A stretch of 14,715 nt of DNA from Methylotenera sp. GTDB taxonomy: Bacteria; Pseudomonadota; Gammaproteobacteria; Burkholderiales; Methylophilaceae. Shown piece after piece: positions 7,225 to 14,136 of this stretch. Location: positions 1-14,715 of the forward strand of contig JAIYEJ010000163.1 in NCBI GenBank assembly GCA_027487055.1, in the 5' to 3' direction. The translations under genes were made by a program, and so were the position numbers. The notes beneath the pieces were generated by a model. That model saw only the letters and a program-made list of their open reading frames with translations. It made no database searches and was not told the DNA's origin. Each line of letters starts with the position of its first letter. Within the stretch, counting starts at the first letter, position 1.

Positions 7225-8949
7225 TTATGCAAAGCTACGTGGTCTACGCGGTGCTGAGTCTCCACCTGCGCGAGCAGGGCGGTCAGCATTAGCACGTGGG
7301 CGTGGATTGCCAAATTTTTCACCAAAATTACTCTTAGGTTGCGCTCTTGCGCCATCGGTGCGAGCAACTGGACGACTAGCTTCTGGTTTGCGGCCAAAAG
7401 ATTTATCGCCGTTGCTTGATTTTCTGCCCACAAATTCTTGGCTTAGTTGCTTTGCAAACTGCAAGTCAGTGTCTTTATTATAATTGCGGCTATTGCCATT
7501 CACTTCACCAGCGCTATCGCGCGGAATTTGAGCATTCTCATTTCTATTAAAAGTCTCAGCATTGCGCGCTGGACGTGCACCATCATGTGTGCGAGTTTTG
7601 TTGCGGTCATTAAAACCACCGCTCCTTGGGCCATAGCTTTTTTCTGCCGCTGGTTTTTCACCCATGACTCTATCACCAAAGCTTGCGCGGTTGTTGTCAC
7701 GCGGTTGGTAGCCACCACGGCCACCTGGCACATGAGAACGCTCATTTCGGTTTGATCTTTCTGCACCACGGCTATTACTAGAGCGCTTACCGCTTGGTCC
7801 GTCCATTTTCATTGCGCGTTTTGGCTCAAAGCCTTCAACGACAGCAGCATCTAACTTTTGACCAGTGTATTGCTCAATTTTGCGCAAGATATGTCTATCC
7901 ATATTTGATGCAAATGAAATCGCGACGCCTGTATTATTTGCGCGACCAGTACGACCAATACGGTGAACATAATCTTCTGCAAATTTAGGTAAATCGTAGT
8001 TAATTACATGGCTAATGCCTTGAATATCAATACCGCGTGCAGCCACATCGGTAGCAACTAATACTTTTACATCACCATGACGCAACTTTGTCAGCGTGCG
8101 GTTACGCGCACCTTGTGTCATATCGCCATGCAGCGCTGCCGTTTTATGGCCTGCAGCATATAAATCTTCTGCAAGTAAGTCAGCGTGACGTTTGGTGCTG
8201 GTAAAAATAATGGTTTGGTTAACGCCTTCGCCAATTAAAAGATGCTCTAGCAATTTGTTTTTATGTGTCATGTCATCAACAAAGTGTAAACGTTGCTCGA
8301 TATTTGCATGTTTTTCCTTTTGGCTGGCGACTTGAATTGTAATTGGGTTACGCAAGAATTGTTTAGCGATATGACCAATGCCATCTAAAGTGGCAGAGAA
8401 TAATAGGGTTTGGCGCTCAGCAGGCAATGCTTGGCAAATACGCTCAACATCTGGCATAAATCCCATGTCTAACATACGGTCGGCTTCATCTAATACCAAC
8501 ATTTGCAAACGACTTAAATCAACGCGACCGCGCTCCATATGATCAATAAATCGACCTGGCGTAGCCACTAAAATATCAAGTGGTTGTGAAAGTAATTTGT
8601 TTTGGAGTGGGTAAGGCATTCCACCCACAATGCTCACTGTACGAGCACGGATATATTTACCATACTTTCGCGCTGCTTCGTTGACTTGCGCGGCGAGTTC
8701 GCGTGTTGGTGTTAGCACCAAAATACGTGGGCCACGGCTATTTGATGCATGTGGTGTTGCTAATAAGTTTAGTGCTGGTAATGTGAATGCGGCTGTTTTA
8801 CCTGTGCCAGTTTGAGCAGAGGCTAAAATATCGCGGCCTTCAAGCGCGGGTGGAATTGCTTGCGCTTGTACGCCTGTTGGTGTGTCGTAGCCTGCTTCAG
8901 CTACAGCACGTAAAATAGTTGGGTGTAAATTTAATGATTCAAAAGACAA
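7225..8949 (-). CDS. rhlE: DEAD-box ATP-dependent RNA helicase, RhlE group, long disordered tail (first of pair)
   Basis: RNA helicase of the RhlE group, 574 aa from the start chosen here. Motifs: F3 and Q28 of the Q motif (PTGVQ in place of the usual PTPIQ), Walker A AQTGTGKT (45-52), PTRELA (81-86), TPGR (130-133), DEAD (154-157), SAT (185-187), ATDVAARGID (298-307) and HRIGRTGR (328-335). Residues from about 378 to the end form a long tail rich in Arg, Gly, Asn and Ser, with RGG-like patches, which is probably disordered and RNA-binding. The start is TTG at 8949: it gives the usual family N-terminus (M-S-F-E-S-L) and has a strong site AAGAAAGGGA (8956-8965). The frame stays open to 9006 but that extension is not family-like. 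It is the first gene of a probable two-helicase operon behind a consensus promoter and a long leader. Confidence 0.94.
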   Translation of the reverse strand: MSFESLNLHPTILRAVAEAGYDTPTGVQAQAIPPALEGRDILASAQTGTGKTAAFTLPALNLLATPHASNSRGPRILVLTPTRELAAQVNEAARKYGKYIRARTVSIVGGMPYPLQNKLLSQPLDILVATPGRFIDHMERGRVDLSRLQMLVLDEADRMLDMGFMPDVERICQALPAERQTLLFSATLDGIGHIAKQFLRNPITIQVASQKEKHANIEQRLHFVDDMTHKNKLLEHLLIGEGVNQTIIFTSTKRHADLLAEDLYAAGHKTAALHGDMTQGARNRTLTKLRHGDVKVLVATDVAARGIDIQGISHVINYDLPKFAEDYVHRIGRTGRANNTGVAISFASNMDRHILRKIEQYTGQKLDAAVVEGFEPKRAMKMDGPSGKRSSNSRGAERSNRNERSHVPGGRGGYQPRDNNRASFGDRVMGEKPAAEKSYGPRSGGFNDRNKTRTHDGARPARNAETFNRNENAQIPRDSAGEVNGNSRNYNKDTDLQFAKQLSQEFVGRKSSNGDKSFGRKPEASRPVARTDGARAQPKSNFGEKFGNPRPRANADRPARAGGDSAPRRPRSFA

Positions 8950-8955
8950 AATATG

Positions 8956-8965
8956 TCCCTTTCTT
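8956..8965 (-). promoter_or_regulatory. ribosome binding site that fixes the TTG start of the first helicase
   Basis: AAGAAAGGGA on the - strand ends 6 nt before the TTG at 8949. It is much better than anything in front of the upstream in-frame ATG at 9006, so it decides the start. The same bases can pair with a CCCUUUUUU run further up the leader (9009-9017). Confidence 0.75.
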
Positions 8966-9027
8966 AAGTTAAAACTCACTTCAATATGTATAAAAAGTTG
9001 AAGCAAACAAAAAAGGGCGCTAAGTAA

Positions 9028-9053
9028 ATAATATTGATTTGCAAATCTATTAT
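9028..9053. repeat. palindrome GATTTGCAAATC with flanking dyad
   Basis: GATTTGCAAATC (9036-9047) is a perfect 12-bp palindrome. ATAATA (9028-9033) and TATTAT (9048-9053) extend the symmetry after a 2-nt offset on one side. It lies inside the helicase leader, about 190 nt after the promoter, so it could be an RNA hairpin or a protein-binding operator. No regulator is suggested by the sequence. Confidence 0.4.
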
Positions 9054-9129
9054 GTTGAAAAAATCAACAAAAACATATTAGAAAAACTTTTTTACCAGCG
9101 CACGGGCATAGCCGCTAACCAGTAAAAGA

Positions 9130-9148
9130 TAGATTAATCAATAATCTA
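9130..9148. repeat. perfect 7-bp hairpin in the helicase leader
   Basis: TAGATTA (9130-9136) and TAATCTA (9142-9148) form a perfect stem with a 5-nt loop. No T run follows on the - strand, so it does not look like a terminator. It belongs to the set of leader inverted repeats. Confidence 0.45.
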
Positions 9149-9241
9149 CGAGATAATCGCTACAACATTTCACGAGCGATTGAGGGTCAGGGCAATGAAT
9201 CTAAAACTTTTAAAATGTATCAAAAGCTTCAAGTTGTGCGC

Positions 9242-9269
9242 ATTATAAGCATAATTTTGGCTTTGTCAA
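9242..9269 (-). promoter_or_regulatory. consensus sigma-70 promoter of the helicase operon
   Basis: On the - strand TTGACA (9264-9269) and TATAAT (9242-9247) are both perfect consensus hexamers with a 16-nt spacer. The predicted start point is near 9235, pointing at the helicase pair. The promoter sits back to back with the typA promoter, which begins about 25 nt away on the other strand. Confidence 0.78.
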
Positions 9270-9293
9270 AGGTTTAATTGAGTTTGCGTGGAG

Positions 9294-9318
9294 TTTACAG
9301 TGTTTTGTGTGTTAAAAT
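9294..9318 (+). promoter_or_regulatory. probable extended -10 promoter of typA
   Basis: TGTTAAAAT (9310-9318) matches an extended -10 element (TG-n-TAAAAT). A -35-like TTTACA is at 9294-9299, but the 13-nt spacing is too short for normal use, so activity would rest on the extended -10. A start point near 9325 leaves a leader of about 25 nt before the ATG at 9350, and this speaks against the in-frame upstream TTG at 9278. Confidence 0.45.
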
Positions 9319-9349
9319 CGCGCCCTTTCAAACCTATGGCTATTTAATA

Positions 9350-11164
9350 ATGAGCACTTCTCGCAACTTGCGCAACGTCGCAATTATCGCCCACGTTGAC
9401 CACGGTAAGACTACGATGGTTGATAAACTTTTACAACAAGCAGGAACATTTGCCTCACATCACGCGGTTGTTGAGCGTGTCATGGACTCTAACGATTTAG
9501 AGAAAGAGCGTGGTATTACCATTTTGGCTAAAAACACTGCTTTGGTGTATGAAGGCACGCACATTAATATTGTAGACACGCCTGGTCATGCGGACTTTGG
9601 TGGTGAAGTTGAGCGCGTATTAGGTATGGTAGATGGCGTAGTATTGTTGGTTGATGCGGTAGAAGGTCCAATGCCACAAACAAGGTTTGTAACCAAAAAA
9701 GCACTTGCATTAGGTTTAAAACCGATTGTGGTGATTAACAAGGTAGACCGTCCAGGCGCGCGAACTGATTGGGTGATTAACCATACATTCGATTTATTTG
9801 CGAATTTAGGCGCAACAGATGAGCAATTAGACTTTCCTGTTGTGTATGCGTCTGCATTAAATGGCTTTGCGATGTTAGATATGAAAACGCCATCTGATAA
9901 TATGCGTGCCTTGTTTGAAACGATTATTAGCCATGTAGCACCGCCAGCGGGTGACCCAAATGCACCGTTGCAAATGCAAATTTCTGCGCTCGATTATTCT
10001 ACCTACACTGGTCGCCTAGGCGTTGGTCGCGTGTCAAATGGCAAAATCAAAACAGGTCAAGCTGTAACGATTATGAACGAAGACAAACAAATCGCGATGG
10101 GTAAAATCAACCAAGTGCTTGGTTTTAAAGGCTTAGAGCGCGTGCCAGTAGAAGAAGCTGAAGCTGGTGATATTGTGATTATTTCTGGTTTAGATGATAT
10201 TGGTATTGGTTTTACTATTTGTGACCGCGAAAATCCAAAAGGTTTGCCGCATTTAGGTGTAGATGAGCCAACATTGACCATGGACTTTATGGTTAATACT
10301 TCGCCATTAGCAGGTACGGAAGGCAAGTTTGTCACAAGCCGTCAAATTCGCGATCGTTTAACCAAAGAGCTTTTAGTTAACGTAGCATTGCGTGTAGATG
10401 AAACCGCTGATGCTGATATATTCCGTGTTTCTGGCCGTGGCGAGCTACATTTAACGATTTTACTCGAGAACATGCGCCGTGAAGGCTTCGAACTGGCGGT
10501 TGGTAAGCCTAAGGTCGTATTCCGCGAAATTAACGGCGAAAAATGTGAGCCATATGAAATCTTAACTGTAGATTTAGAAGATGATAACCAAGGCGCGGTG
10601 ATGGAAGAACTCGGTCGCCGCCGTGGGGATATGCAAAACATGGAATCTGATGGTAATGGCCGCACACGTTTAGAATATAAGATTCCCGCACGTGGATTAA
10701 TTGGCTTTCAAGGTGAGTTTTTAACACTCACACGCGGCACAGGCCTTATGTCTCATATTTTTGATGAATATGCACCAGTAAAACCAGATATGCCAGGTCG
10801 TCGTAATGGCGTGCTGATTTCTGCTGAACATGGTGAAGCGGTTGCTTATGCCTTATGGAAATTGCAAGACCGCGGCAAAATGTTTTCAAGCCCTGGCGAT
10901 AAGTTATACGAAGGGATGGTGATTGGTATCCATAGCCGTGATAACGATTTGATTGTAAACCCGATTAAAGGTAAACAACTCACTAACATTCGTTCTTCTG
11001 GTACCGACGAAGCGGTACGCTTGATTACGCCAATTGCACTCACTTTAGAAAGTGCTGTTGAGTTTATTGATGATGATGAATTGGTAGAAATTACCCCAAA
11101 AACAATCCGTATTCGAAAACGCTTTTTGTTAGAGCATGAGCGTAAACGTTCGTTGAAAGAGTAG
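9350..11164 (+). CDS. typA: ribosome-associated translational GTPase TypA/BipA
   Basis: GTPase related to EF-G that binds the 70S ribosome and supports ribosome assembly and growth under cold and other stress. The 604-aa product matches E. coli TypA (607 aa) over its length: AHVDHGKT (14-21, G1), ERGITI (53-58, G2), DTPGH (76-80, G3), NKVD (130-133, G4) and SAL (G5); then the beta-barrel, the domain III/V folds and the BipA-specific C-terminal region with SGTDEAV and FIDDDELVEITP. I chose ATG 9350 because it gives the family N-terminus and lies behind a likely promoter; the frame stays open to a TTG at 9278. The ribosome site is weak. The gene ends 12 nt before a strong terminator. A ribosome-linked cold-stress GTPase divergent from two RNA helicases is a sensible neighbourhood. 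Confidence 0.97.
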   Translation: MSTSRNLRNVAIIAHVDHGKTTMVDKLLQQAGTFASHHAVVERVMDSNDLEKERGITILAKNTALVYEGTHINIVDTPGHADFGGEVERVLGMVDGVVLLVDAVEGPMPQTRFVTKKALALGLKPIVVINKVDRPGARTDWVINHTFDLFANLGATDEQLDFPVVYASALNGFAMLDMKTPSDNMRALFETIISHVAPPAGDPNAPLQMQISALDYSTYTGRLGVGRVSNGKIKTGQAVTIMNEDKQIAMGKINQVLGFKGLERVPVEEAEAGDIVIISGLDDIGIGFTICDRENPKGLPHLGVDEPTLTMDFMVNTSPLAGTEGKFVTSRQIRDRLTKELLVNVALRVDETADADIFRVSGRGELHLTILLENMRREGFELAVGKPKVVFREINGEKCEPYEILTVDLEDDNQGAVMEELGRRRGDMQNMESDGNGRTRLEYKIPARGLIGFQGEFLTLTRGTGLMSHIFDEYAPVKPDMPGRRNGVLISAEHGEAVAYALWKLQDRGKMFSSPGDKLYEGMVIGIHSRDNDLIVNPIKGKQLTNIRSSGTDEAVRLITPIALTLESAVEFIDDDELVEITPKTIRIRKRFLLEHERKRSLKE

Positions 11165-11176
11165 TTTGAGTTATTG

Positions 11177-11203
11177 AAAAAGCCGCTGAAAAGCGGCTTT
11201 TTT
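11177..11203. terminator. bidirectional intrinsic terminator between typA and the ABC-F gene
   Basis: AAAAAGCCGCT (11177-11187), loop GAAA, AGCGGCTTTTTT (11192-11203). The GC stem closed by a GNRA loop and followed by six T is a textbook terminator for typA. On the - strand the same stem is followed by five T, so it can also stop transcripts of the convergent ABC-F gene. Confidence 0.9.
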
Positions 11204-11238
11204 GTGACATTAAACATACCAAATCATTTTATATACTC

Positions 11239-11265
11239 TGCAAGCCAGTATCTATAAGGCTTGCA
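11239..11265. repeat. 8-bp inverted repeat in the typA/ABC-F gap
   Basis: TGCAAGCC (11239-11246) and GGCTTGCA (11258-11265) form a perfect stem with an 11-nt loop, 57 nt beyond the ABC-F stop on its transcript. No T run follows on either strand, so a terminator role is doubtful. It could be an mRNA 3'-end structure. Confidence 0.4.
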
Positions 11266-11322
11266 AAGCATTCATTTTCTCTCGTGTTATTTTGACTTAA
11301 TAAGTTTAAATAAGAATCGAGA

Positions 11323-12918
11323 TTATTCAACACCCTGACTAGCTAAATAATCCTCGTAATTTCCACTGAAATCCACAATGCCATCGGCTTTAATTTCAAT
11401 GATGCGGTTGGCAATCGAACTGACAAATTCACGATCATGACTTACAAAGAAAAGCGTACCTTTGTATTTGTCCAGCGCGGTATTTAGCGCTTCAATCGAC
11501 TCCATATCCATATGGTTGGTCGGTTCATCCATCAAGAGCACATTGGTTTTAGCGAGCATCAATTTACCATAAAGCATGCGGCCTTTTTCGCCACCAGAAA
11601 GTACTTTAACGGATTTTTTGGTATCTTCACCCGAAAACAATAAACGGCCTAACATACTACGCACCACTTGGTCGTCATCTGATGGTTGGCGTTTATCGGT
11701 CATCCATTCAAATAAATCTACATCGTGCTCAAATTCGTATTCATGGTCTTGCGCAAAATATCCTAAGTTCGCTTTTTCTGCCCATTTGACTTCACCATGT
11801 TTAGGCTTTAAATCGCCTGCTAAACAACGTAAAAAAGTGGTTTTACCTATCCCGTTTTCGCCAATAATTGCAACTTTTTCACCAGCCTCAAACATTAACT
11901 CTACGTTATTAAACAATATCTTATCGAAACCATGACTGAGCTTTTTAAGTTCAACGGCGTTACGGTGTAATTTTTCACGTTCGTCATACTCAAAACGAAT
12001 AAATGGATATTGACGAGAGGAGGGCTTGAACTCTTCAATTTTAATTTTATCAATTTGCTTCGCACGACTCGTCGCTTGTTTTGCTTTAGAAGCGTTAGCA
12101 GAAAAGCGCCGCACAAAGTCTTGTAAATCAGCAATTTGTTGTTTGGCCTTGGCGTTATCTTTGGCTTGCTGATTTCTAGCTGCAATGCTAGCTTCCATGT
12201 AATCATCATAATTGCCAGGGTAAACTGTGAGCTTGCCGTAATCCATATCGCACGTGTGCGTACACACTTGGTTTAAAAAGTGACGGTCATGCGAGATGAT
12301 AATCATTGTACAGTCTCGGTTATTGAGTACATCTTCTAGCCAACGAATGGTATTGATGTCCAAGTTGTTGGTCGGCTCATCAAGAAGTAGTACGTCTGGA
12401 TTAGCAAATAGTGCTTGCACCAACAACACACGCAATTTCCAACCAGGTGCGACAGCAGACATCAAGCCAGTATGTTGCTCGATCGGGATGCCCACGCCAA
12501 GTAATAACTCGCCTGCGCGTGCTTCGGCGGTGTAGCCATCATATTCTGCAAATACGCCTTCCAGCTCTGCAGCGCGCATGTAGTCGTCTTCAGTCGCTTC
12601 AAGATTCGCATAAATGGCATCGCGTTCTTGCATGGCTTTCCACATTTGCTCGTGACCTTGCATGACCACATCTAACACACGTTGGTCTTCGTAGGCAAAT
12701 TGATCTTGCCGCAAAAATGCCATACGTTCGTGACTATCAAGTGTGATATTGCCAGAGGTGGGCTCTAAAACGCCTGCCAAGATTTTCATGTAGGTGGATT
12801 TTCCACAACCATTGGCGCCAATCAAACCATAACGGTTGCCATCTCCAAATTTAACAGAAACGTTTTCAAACAATGGCTTAGCGCCAAATTGCATGGTGAT
12901 ATTATTACTAATTAACAC
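11323..12918 (-). CDS. ybiT: ABC-F family ATPase, YbiT type
   Basis: Cytoplasmic ABC-F protein without membrane domains. Members bind the ribosome E site and help translation; YbiT is one of the four E. coli paralogues. The 531-aa product is nearly colinear with E. coli YbiT (530 aa). Seen: first ATPase with Walker A GANGCGKST (34-42), the unusual signature APGWKLRVLL (157-166) typical of YbiT, and Walker B LLLDEPTNNLD (177-187); a lysine-rich linker (about 240-310) with SANASKAKQATSRAKQIDKIK; second ATPase with GENGIGKTT (353-361), LSGGEKGRM (440-448) and LLMDEPTNHMD (461-471), where Met replaces the usual Leu. Start is GTG 12918 with AAGGT (12925-12929) as ribosome site. It follows the nitroreductase by 34 nt on the same strand and may share its transcript. 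Confidence 0.95.
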   Translation of the reverse strand: MLISNNITMQFGAKPLFENVSVKFGDGNRYGLIGANGCGKSTYMKILAGVLEPTSGNITLDSHERMAFLRQDQFAYEDQRVLDVVMQGHEQMWKAMQERDAIYANLEATEDDYMRAAELEGVFAEYDGYTAEARAGELLLGVGIPIEQHTGLMSAVAPGWKLRVLLVQALFANPDVLLLDEPTNNLDINTIRWLEDVLNNRDCTMIIISHDRHFLNQVCTHTCDMDYGKLTVYPGNYDDYMEASIAARNQQAKDNAKAKQQIADLQDFVRRFSANASKAKQATSRAKQIDKIKIEEFKPSSRQYPFIRFEYDEREKLHRNAVELKKLSHGFDKILFNNVELMFEAGEKVAIIGENGIGKTTFLRCLAGDLKPKHGEVKWAEKANLGYFAQDHEYEFEHDVDLFEWMTDKRQPSDDDQVVRSMLGRLLFSGEDTKKSVKVLSGGEKGRMLYGKLMLAKTNVLLMDEPTNHMDMESIEALNTALDKYKGTLFFVSHDREFVSSIANRIIEIKADGIVDFSGNYEDYLASQGVE

Positions 12919-12952
12919 GTGCTTACCTTAAAAATTAATAGTTAAAATTCGA

Positions 12953-13555
12953 TTAAAACTTGTTATAGATTACAACTTCATCCATATTCAATTGACCAGA
13001 ACGTGCGCGCGCAGGCGCAAGTGCTTTGCCAACTACAACAAACATCACTGGCGTATGATCTGCAGGCAGGTTGATTAATTTAGCCACAGCATCAAAATCA
13101 AAACCATCCATGGGGCAAGTGTCGTAGCCCATTTCTTTGGCGGCCAACATAAGCGTTTGTGCTGCCATGCCACAAGAGCGCATCCCTTCATCGCGTTGCG
13201 CTTGGTCGTTTCCTTTGTAATAATTCCCAATGGCAGGTACTAAATAATCTTGGGCGGCTTGCGGAGCGTTTGCCCAATAACGCGCTGGGTTTTTCTCCCA
13301 TGCTTTTAAATCTGCGGTTAATATAATCAGTAAAGATGCTTCTTCAACTTGGGCTTGGTTCCAGCTTACTGCACGAATTTGTTGACGCAATACAGGGTCT
13401 GTCACCAAGACAAATCGCCAATGTTGAATATTAAATGCGGTTGGTGACAGCATCGCCAATGACATCAATTTGGAAATTTCTTGCTCAGTCATTCTGTGAT
13501 TTGAATCGAACGATTTTATAGAACGACGCTCGATGATTGCTTCAGTTACATTCAT
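12953..13555 (-). CDS. nitroreductase family FMN oxidoreductase
   Basis: Flavin enzyme expected to reduce nitro, quinone or similar acceptors with NAD(P)H in the cytoplasm. The true substrate is unknown. The 200-aa product shows the family pattern: ERRSIKSFD (9-17) with R10/R11/S12 for the FMN phosphate, SPTAFNIQHWRFVLV (37-51) as the flavin loop, a helix GMAAQTLMLAAKEMGYDTCPMDG (129-151), and the C-terminal strand VMFVVVGK (170-177) followed by an Arg-containing FMN-binding loop. I prefer ATG 13555, which gives the normal N-terminus; an in-frame TTG lies 12 nt upstream and the weak site GAAAG precedes the ATG. The gene starts 21 nt after the Gre-like gene and ends 34 nt before the ABC-F gene, so the three probably form one transcript. 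Confidence 0.9.
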   Translation of the reverse strand: MNVTEAIIERRSIKSFDSNHRMTEQEISKLMSLAMLSPTAFNIQHWRFVLVTDPVLRQQIRAVSWNQAQVEEASLLIILTADLKAWEKNPARYWANAPQAAQDYLVPAIGNYYKGNDQAQRDEGMRSCGMAAQTLMLAAKEMGYDTCPMDGFDFDAVAKLINLPADHTPVMFVVVGKALAPARARSGQLNMDEVVIYNKF

Positions 13556-13576
13556 AATTACTTTCAATTAAAAAAT

Positions 13577-14077
13577 TTAATATTGAATACGTATAATTTC
13601 TAACACAGTATTGCCTATTGGTCTTTGCCAAACCACACTGTCACCTACTTTTTGACCAATAAGCGCTTTTGCGAGTGGCGAAGTCCAACTGATTGTGTTG
13701 GATTTGATATCAGCTTCATCTTCGCCAACGATGGCATAAGTGTGGCTCTCACCATTCTCGTCTTCAACCGTGACTTTTGTGCCAAATAACACTTGCTCAG
13801 CAATTGTGCCAATAGTTGTCTCTACTATTTGTGCGCTTTCAATACGCGCTGCAATATAACGTAAATCACGATTTAAAACAGCTATTTTCTGAATAGCGTC
13901 AGCACTTTCTTTTTTTGAAGAGAGTTGCTTAATTTCAGCTTCTATGTCTTCGGCAAATTGTTGCAATTGGGCATAACCATGCGTTGTTACATAGTTTTGG
14001 CTAGCACTTATCGGCCGCTCTGGCACATCAGTACCAGCGTGTTCTAAATCATCCTCTTTAACAAAACCGCGGCTCAT
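13577..14077 (-). CDS. GreA/GreB-like transcription factor without the acidic tip motif
   Basis: The 166-aa product has a Gre-type layout: an N-terminal segment MSRGFVKEDD...RPISASQNYVT (1-31), a helical hairpin (about 32-82), and a C-terminal FKBP-like domain (about 86-166) with FGTKVTVEDENG, YAIVGEDEAD (114-123) and SPLAKALIGQKVGD (133-146), much like GreA. True Gre factors enter the RNA polymerase secondary channel and use acidic residues in a D-x-x-E-N-A-x-Y hairpin tip to trigger RNA cleavage. Here the hairpin is shorter and reads QLSSKKESADAIQKIAVLNR (51-70), so that motif is absent. It may bind polymerase without cleaving, as Gfh or Rnk proteins do. The start is ATG 14077, next to an in-frame TTG. 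There is no clear ribosome site, and a terminator ends only 14 nt upstream. Confidence 0.85.
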   Translation of the reverse strand: MSRGFVKEDDLEHAGTDVPERPISASQNYVTTHGYAQLQQFAEDIEAEIKQLSSKKESADAIQKIAVLNRDLRYIAARIESAQIVETTIGTIAEQVLFGTKVTVEDENGESHTYAIVGEDEADIKSNTISWTSPLAKALIGQKVGDSVVWQRPIGNTVLEIIRIQY

Positions 14078-14091
14078 CAAGTATTAAATAA

Positions 14092-14123
14092 TAAAGCCGA
14101 GCCTTAACTTTGGCTCGGCTTTA
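14092..14123 (-). terminator. intrinsic terminator of the lipoprotein gene
   Basis: TAAAGCCGAGCC (14092-14103) and GGCTCGGCTTTA (14112-14123) form a perfect 12-bp stem with an 8-nt loop, 13 nt past the lipoprotein stop. On the - strand it is followed by a T-rich stretch (TTTATTATTT). The hairpin ends only 14 nt before the ATG of the Gre-like gene. Confidence 0.85.
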
Positions 14124-14136
14124 AAAATATATTTAA

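Larger units (their letters stand above)
8950..9235 (-). promoter_or_regulatory. long structured 5' leader of the helicase operon
   Basis: If transcription starts about 7 nt after the TATAAT at 9242-9247, the helicase mRNA has a leader of about 285 nt without a convincing gene. In it I see, in order of transcription: a stem ATCGCT/AGCGAT (9156-9180); a perfect 7-bp hairpin TAGATTA/TAATCTA (9130-9148); a possible G-U-rich stem over about 9094-9120; TGTTGA/TCAACA (9053-9069); a GATTTGCAAATC palindrome (9036-9047); a 6-bp hairpin CTTCAA/TTGAAG (8979-9003); and a CCCUUUUUU run (9009-9017) complementary to the ribosome site. Structured leaders that react to cold or to the helicase itself are known for DEAD-box genes. 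That this one works so is inference. Confidence 0.5.

Noticed and set aside
7194..7769. Open frames in other registers over the helicase tail, on both strands.
   Set aside because: They are shadows of the low-complexity Arg/Gly/Asn-rich tail. The repeated composition keeps other frames open.
9100..9120. Tiny upstream reading frame (MPVRW) in the helicase leader as a leader peptide.
   Set aside because: Five codons without a ribosome site and no run of regulatory codons; not distinguishable from chance.
9278..9349. A longer TypA starting at the TTG at 9278.
   Set aside because: The extra 24 residues are not found in TypA, the segment overlaps the likely promoter, and the ATG at 9350 gives the family N-terminus.
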